Of a DNA stretch of 64,000 nucleotides, positions 58,441 through 64,000 are shown in pieces. Under the pieces are notes generated by a model. The model saw only the letters and a list, made by a program, of their open reading frames with translations, made no database searches and was not told where the DNA came from. Source of the DNA: Wolfiporia cocos (lineage: Eukaryota > Basidiomycota > Agaricomycetes > Polyporales > Phaeolaceae); NCBI GenBank assembly GCA_029448655.1, contig JACCLO010000006.1:434001-498000 (forward strand), written 5' to 3'. How positions within the stretch are numbered: the stretch's first letter is position 1; each line of letters begins with the position of its first letter. The position numbers and the translations under genes are program-made.

Positions 58441-60878
58441 GGAAGATCAGCTGAAGCCGACCGCGGTGTGGTTCCAGACGCGGCCTGTTTGTGAGGTGGC
58501 GAGCCGCGTGCGCGTGCGTGCAGGTCGGCGCGGGCGGGCGGCCGCGGATCAGAGATAGACGAGCGGCATGGGGGGTGGAACGACGGACGAAGAGGGCATG
58601 CACCTGCACATCGTCCTCCTCGGAGCACGTGACCGTCGCGCCCCGCCCATGGGTGGGTGGCTGCTGACAAATCCTCCTCCTCGGCCATATGCGTTGGCGG
58701 CCGAGCCAGCGACTCAAATCAGGCGTCCAGTGGCCGCCGAGCGTATGCGCCGCGTCTTCCCGACGACCACCCTGCATTGTCTCGGGAGCGGCTACCCGCA
58801 CCTGCGCCCTACTACCGACTCTACTGCCGATCAAGTTCTAGAGTCGAAGCTGTCGCACCGAACCCTATTACAGCGGCAATGCCAGCGTTATCACCTGCTG
58901 CGCATCGCCCGCCTCCTCCGTCCACCGCAGTCTCCACCGCAGACTGCCACCGTGTCTGTGGCACACGCGTGGCTCCGCCGCCTGCCGTAATCCCGGCAGG
59001 CTGAACACCGCGCTCGCCGCGCACGGCGGCTGTTGTGTGTTTCTGTGGGTGCTCGAGCTGTTCCTGATCTCCATGTGTCCGAGCGTTTCAGTTCCCCGTC
59101 ACGCGATTCGCGTTTAGCCGGTGTGACGTACAGGGACTACTTCTGTGCCTTGTATCTAGGCAAAACGTCTCCTCGGGCCGACCTCGGCACCCTCTAGGAC
59201 GTTTCACGCATCTCTATGGGTTTATTTGACCGATTACGCGACACTCATTCAGTCGGTTCGAGTCTGCCAAGGCTATGGTCGGCGATGATAGTGCATTCAT
59301 GTTCGGCCGCAGGAGTACGTTGGATACGGGGTGACCGGTGACGCTACATTCGGGATATTGACATATCGAGTTGCCGGATCCAACTTTATGTGTTACTTGC
59401 AAGTTGTTCATCCATAGCAATTGTGCAAACGTGGCCACTGGACCACACATGACCGAAGTGCAGAAACCAACAACAGATTGTGGTGGCCATGATAGTGCTC
59501 GTTGAGGCAAGAATTACATAGCGACGCAACAGCCAAATAGGTAGTACAGTGCATCTGCATCAGTGCATCAAATACCAGCCGGGACGATAAAGGGCGATAT
59601 GACTTTGATATTGCACGAATACGACCAAACTGTATATGTGTAGACTCGACATATGCAGCATTCCAGATTGTAGCCATTGTGGTGTGGCGCACAGGTTGCG
59701 GTAACTTCCGGTACTGTCTGAATACAACGGCTGCTATTTGAGCAGGCAATCAACATACCAGAACGCTTAGGATGCCACTAATGCTGACAGGTAGACGTGA
59801 CATCCGACTGCCCCTTATTCCCCCTTGCTTTAGTGTCATGCATGGCCATAGTTTCGGCTCGGCCCCGTCATACGATGCCCATCATCTCTCCTGCGCCACA
59901 TAGAATCCATCAGCGAGATGTTGCGTCAGGTAATCCCTGAGTGTCTCAGAAGTTGACAAAGCTGATGGAATGGCTAACCGGCCTGCGCTATTTCCCCAAG
60001 CCCACACAACGTGGCTCGATTGTTTATTCGTTACCACTGTACTTCACCCACATGCATCTCGACGAACGTCGTGCCACACCCTGCATATCATAACTATTCA
60101 CGGAGTATCAGACAGATCAACGGAGACCAGTTATGATCACTGCTCGGCGCGCAAGTTTCCATTCCATCTTTGAGCAGAGAACTTGGCCCCAAGTGGCTCA
60201 CCGGATATTCGGAAGTAGATGGGATGCCATAATCCCGATACCCTGGTCTCACAGGCGAGTTCTGCCCGCGCACCGATGATAGATCACCTTAAATCTGGTC
60301 GATCAATTCCACGCCACATAGAATCGTCGCGTATCGTCCACTGATACTTCATATCCGGATTCGTGCAGATATGACAAGCCACATTGGGGGGTGTCAGCGT
60401 GGTATGTCACGATGCATATATAGAGCGTATGGACGATTTGTCCGCCGCTTACAACGCCCTGACCGCCTGTGACCACATACAGGTAGTAAATCATAAATGG
60501 GACGTCGCCTTTCTGACTCGTACTCTATGCGAGTGGAGGCTGGAGATGAGCCTAAATCGAGGGCTAATGGTCGCGGAACTATACCGATGCAACATTGTCC
60601 CGTGGAGCTACAACGTATCCTTACCATCGGCATGTCAACGATCGGTACGCGCGCAGGACGCATACCTATTTCCTTCCCTATATGAGCATAATCGGGAAGC
60701 TGATTGGCCATACAATTATCCAATATCAGGGATGTCCCTTTCTCCCAGTGATTGCCCGAGCCATCGTCACTAACCCATGAGCCAATTATGCCAATTAGAC
60801 GACAGGCCGCGTGCTAGACCATCTTAGGGCGTTCTGACCGCCCCACTCACATCTTCGCTGCTCAACACGTTTGGTCAG
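58441..60878. other. Unresolved interval, 2.4 kb
   Basis: No recognised gene on either strand. A plus-strand ATG frame at 60497 (MGRRLSDSYSMRVEAGDEP) could be an early exon of the gene that follows, but the link is not shown. The rest holds the promoter of the isochorismatase-like gene and unassigned sequence. Confidence 0.4.
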
Positions 60879-63244
60879 CGGCTCACCCGCGAATCTGATC
60901 CATTCCATAATCCCGCTGTTCTGGACCTTCCCGAAGAACTCTATAGTGCAGCACCTGCGCAGGAATTCCATTCTTTGAGCCGCACGGCGAGCACGAAAGC
61001 CGAGTCCGCGTTACCGGAGAAACATGATCGAGATCGAGAAGGCGATAAGGAACTCCGACAACCGGAGAACCATCCTAAGAATTTCATCACTTTCGCGGCG
61101 GAGAAGAAACGTGCAATGTGCTATGAGGGCATTGTCATCCCTGAAATTGAAATGCGTAAGTATGCTGTTAGTATTGAGCATGTAACGGCGGAGAGGTAGT
61201 TATGGTGAAGATTCAAATTGACATGGCTCACCAATCGCAGGCCCACTGGGGATGATATAGGAACTGAGTATGTAATTTCCTTCTGAAGTTTGTAGCAACA
61301 TTCATTACTCTCAGGGTAACTGTCAGATCATATGCAACGAGGTCAAATATGATTGTCATGTGGTGCGCCGCAGCTTACGGATATGCAATCTGACAGATGG
61401 TATGACCCACCAGGAGAAACCACCCATCACAGAGTAACCTCCCTGGTCTGAAAGATGAGGTGGTCCAGCGCAGAACCTGGCGCAGCACAATGCGATGCTA
61501 TCGCCAAATTTGTGCCACGAGCGTTCTGAACTCGATATGAGAGATTGTTACCTCAGAAGGCAGGTCGTTCAGCTGTACGCGTTTTTCTGCCGTAGGATAA
61601 ATCGGTGTTTTTCCTTACAACATCTCAGATCATCGATGTCCGAGCTACACCTCAACTGCGGTGGCGGCGGAACCTGCAAGAAATCATCCCGTCAGATGTC
61701 CAGGAATCAAATATAACTTCTTGTCAGTCAGCGTGACATCACCAGGTTACTGCTGATCCCACCACGCCAAAGCAAGGGGGATTCTGCTCTACGGTGCTCT
61801 TGTTGCGCATGAAGGTCGCGAGGGTCTGGTTTAATATTTCTAGAAACAGCTTGCATATGAGCACATCTAAGATCGAGAGTCGACGGCTTGAAGTTTACAG
61901 CTATGTTACTTGCCTGGGTCTGCAACGGCATCGCGTTTCGTGAGACTAATCACGAGCCTGAAATACAAGAGCCTTTCGAACCTGTGCATACACCCCGAAG
62001 GACACGTTCTGCAAGTCACACCCACAGCCCGCTCATCATTATACAAGCCGTAGCTATCAATGCAACCGCACAAGAGCCAGTGTGATTCGGATGAGCGTTG
62101 TGAATTGCGCAAAGTCCATTGCGCGGCATTTTACGGTCATCACGGAGTCGAATGCGCCGTTTAGTCCATGGTAGCTTGACGATGTCTGATGCGACCCCGT
62201 ACGCTGTCATTTGCCATCGGCTTGGCTGCTTTCTGCAATGCGCTTGATGCATGTATTCCCAGAATTGTACGGACACACCGGTCAGTGGTGGCTCTCATAA
62301 GGCGCTTACGGAATGGTGAGCACGCCGCACCAGATATCAGGCACCATGCATAGGATCGCAACCCTTACAACGCGCGATGTTCGACAACATTGACTGCCTC
62401 TCGTGTCGCAATTTCAGCGCCGTTCACCCGTCCACACATAGCCTAATAGCCGTGATTGGATACCGCCATCGGCCACAGTAAGGCCGCACCAAGTTGACAG
62501 ATGTGCAACAGCGTGCGAACGCACTAGCGCGCGGCCCTCATCACGCCAACGACGATCAGAAGAACAATAGAGCTCGGCAGCTGACAGGGTCGACTGCGAC
62601 GGCGGCGTGCAACGAAATCGACGGACCATTCAGCGTGAGGCCGTGTCATCGCTTGGTGATTGTGGAAGCGGATCATAGGCAGAAGATCTGTCGACCTGGT
62701 GCAATCTGGCGCTGAGCGCTGAGGTCCGGTCGCCTCCCACGCACTTGGAGCAGGACGCTTCCGAAGAATTTCTTGATGCTCGACACTGCATCGGGATCAT
62801 TAATGCTGGATTATGCCAAGGATCGCATGGCAAGACGCTGCCTTCGGCGCAGAACATGAACTAGGCAGCCACGACTTGATGGTGAAATGCTCAATCGGCT
62901 ACACAATGAGAAATCACGTATGGACACGTACGACCAGGTTACCAACATCATAGGCTCATCCGCCTAGTTGAGCGGGACCTTACGAGAGTACGGATCTTAC
63001 CCGAGGAGAGATTATAATTTGATATGAGGCTAGATGGTAGGGTCCAGTACAGGTGTGCATTAGTGATATCTTAGATGACAGTGATGCATCTCTGGTCGTG
63101 AAGATTGTCATGGTCCAAGAGCTGGTAGCAAGCGGCGGGAAATGTCAGCCAGTAGCTAGAGTGATTGATTGTTTCACGGCCCATCACTTCCGGCGGGATA
63201 TCTTAATGGGACATGAGAGGTTTGTGGCGTCCCGTCGAGCATAG
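60879..63244 (+). CDS. Hypothetical multi-exon gene, partly resolved
   Basis: Not recognised. Two exons are convincing. The first, 60879-61155, lies between a GGTCAG acceptor and a perfect GTAAGT donor and reads ESDPFHNPAVLDLPEELYSA, FAAEKKRAMCYEGIVIPEIE. The last, 63053-63244, follows a TACAG acceptor and reads ISDILDDSDASLVVKIVMVQ, VARVIDCFTAHHFRRDILMG before its stop. Between them, 61888-62085 and about 62494-62640 are open and plausible, but I could not find a phase-consistent chain, so the start and middle are open. It converges on the Maf gene with 97 bp between the ends. No domain is seen. Confidence 0.4.
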
Positions 63245-63341
63245 AAGACCGTGAGTGAGTGAATTCTTTTTTGTTGAGCTGGTTTCTGGTGGGATATCGT
63301 ACCGCTAATGCATCAACTCGATACGAGCTCCGTGAGCAAGG

Positions 63342-64000
63342 TCACACCGCCAAAAAGTCCGACTCTTCCTCAAGGAGCAGATCGAGGAACTTGAAGAATG
63401 ACGCTGCCGGGAAGCCGACCACGTTCTGATAATCTCCGTCAACTTTACGAACTAGTATTCCACCCAGTCCCTAAGAGGGTAGTCAAGCGATGCATCAGCG
63501 CATTGAACGTAGACTGAGCCAATACGAATACGGGAAAAATCAGCATACCTGGACAGCGAAACCTCCTGCGCGATCGAGTCCCTCCCCGCTGTCGACATAT
63601 GCTTGGAGCAGTTCTTGTGAGTTGTCCGCAAAATGCACGAGTGTGCGCTCCTCGATTGATCTATGAACAGAGAACACTCAACAACTTAGACGAAGCTTCG
63701 AATCCGTTCAACGTACTTGATCTTATAGCCAGGCGCCTCCAGCACGGGATAGACTAACGATGATAGCTGCTTGCAGCGACCCCAGTACTCGGCAACGGCT
63801 GGACATACCTAGCGAGACGCCTGTAACAACCTCGCAGACTCCGCCGTTCAAGTCAAGCAGCATGCGCAGATTGTCCTCCTTCGAAACAGGTTTCTCGAGA
63901 AGATCCTGCGAGCTGAATGGCGTATCCTCCGGAGCTATGCTAGATAGCCCAGGCATTTGGTGAGTGAGCACCACGGTGTCGGCTGAATGTTATGAGCTGA
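63342..64000 (-). CDS. Maf-family nucleotide pyrophosphatase (ASMTL/Maf-like), partial
   Basis: Maf proteins hydrolyse non-canonical or modified nucleoside triphosphates. Exons visible on the minus strand: 63982-63809, 63753-63717, 63660-63549 and 63470-63342; the N-terminal part lies beyond the right edge of the window. Signatures are ADTVVLTH, LLEKPVSKEDNLRMLLDLNG, CEVVTGVSL, VYPVLEAPGYKIK, VHFADNSQELLQAYVDSGEG, LDRAGGFAVQ and VDGDYQNVVGFPAASFFKFL. All four exon phases agree. The acceptor before 63982 (ACATTCAG) shows that at least one more exon lies upstream. The ending ESDFLAV is ordinary for the family. Confidence 0.92.

Overview
The window is nuclear DNA of a filamentous basidiomycete, most likely an Agaricomycete. 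Recognisable genes are split by many short GT-AG introns (mostly 45-65 nt), promoters are CT-rich, and conserved fungal housekeeping genes alternate on both strands. All exon coordinates were read by eye from splice signals, family conservation and reading-frame continuity. Unless stated otherwise, each complete model sums to a whole number of codons. Nothing was searched against a database.

Left part (0-12.5 kb): uricase, then a regulator with two C2H2 fingers and a Zn2Cys6 cluster, a 2.6 kb gap, PHO88/SND3, convergent mitochondrial HSP10, and a MUB1/SamB-type MYND protein. Two perfect TGACGTCA octamers lie between the uricase and regulator genes, and a near-perfect heat-shock element lies upstream of HSP10.

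Middle-left (13.5-25.6 kb): this is the dynamic region. A 4.4 kb segment holding an F-box-like gene and the 5' end of an MFS transporter gene is tandemly duplicated. The second unit carries a 665 bp hAT-like MITE with long terminal inverted repeats, an apparent 8-bp target duplication and two divergent tRNA-like (Pol III promoter-like) modules. A second, AT-rich LTR-like insertion breaks the F-box copy. Only the second unit keeps a complete MFS gene, a DHA2-type drug:H+ antiporter.

Middle (26-43 kb): a TVP38/TMEM64 (DedA/VTT) membrane protein with a long proline-rich tail, a group A FAD monooxygenase, two unrecognised nuclear-looking proteins rich in acidic or basic tracts, and a four-finger CCCH zinc protein.

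Right part (43-64 kb): lower GC and harder to read. A partly modelled orphan gene (45-46.3 kb) precedes an SLX8-like RING protein. That protein is divergent from ERV41, which is followed by HUS1 (9-1-1 checkpoint clamp), an isochorismatase-like gene with a one-base frameshift, a partly resolved orphan gene (60.9-63.2 kb), and a Maf-type pyrophosphatase cut by the right edge. The genes form no operon or obvious biosynthetic cluster. The links are local only: shared or convergent intergenic regions, and two genome-maintenance genes (SLX8-like, HUS1) flanking ERV41.
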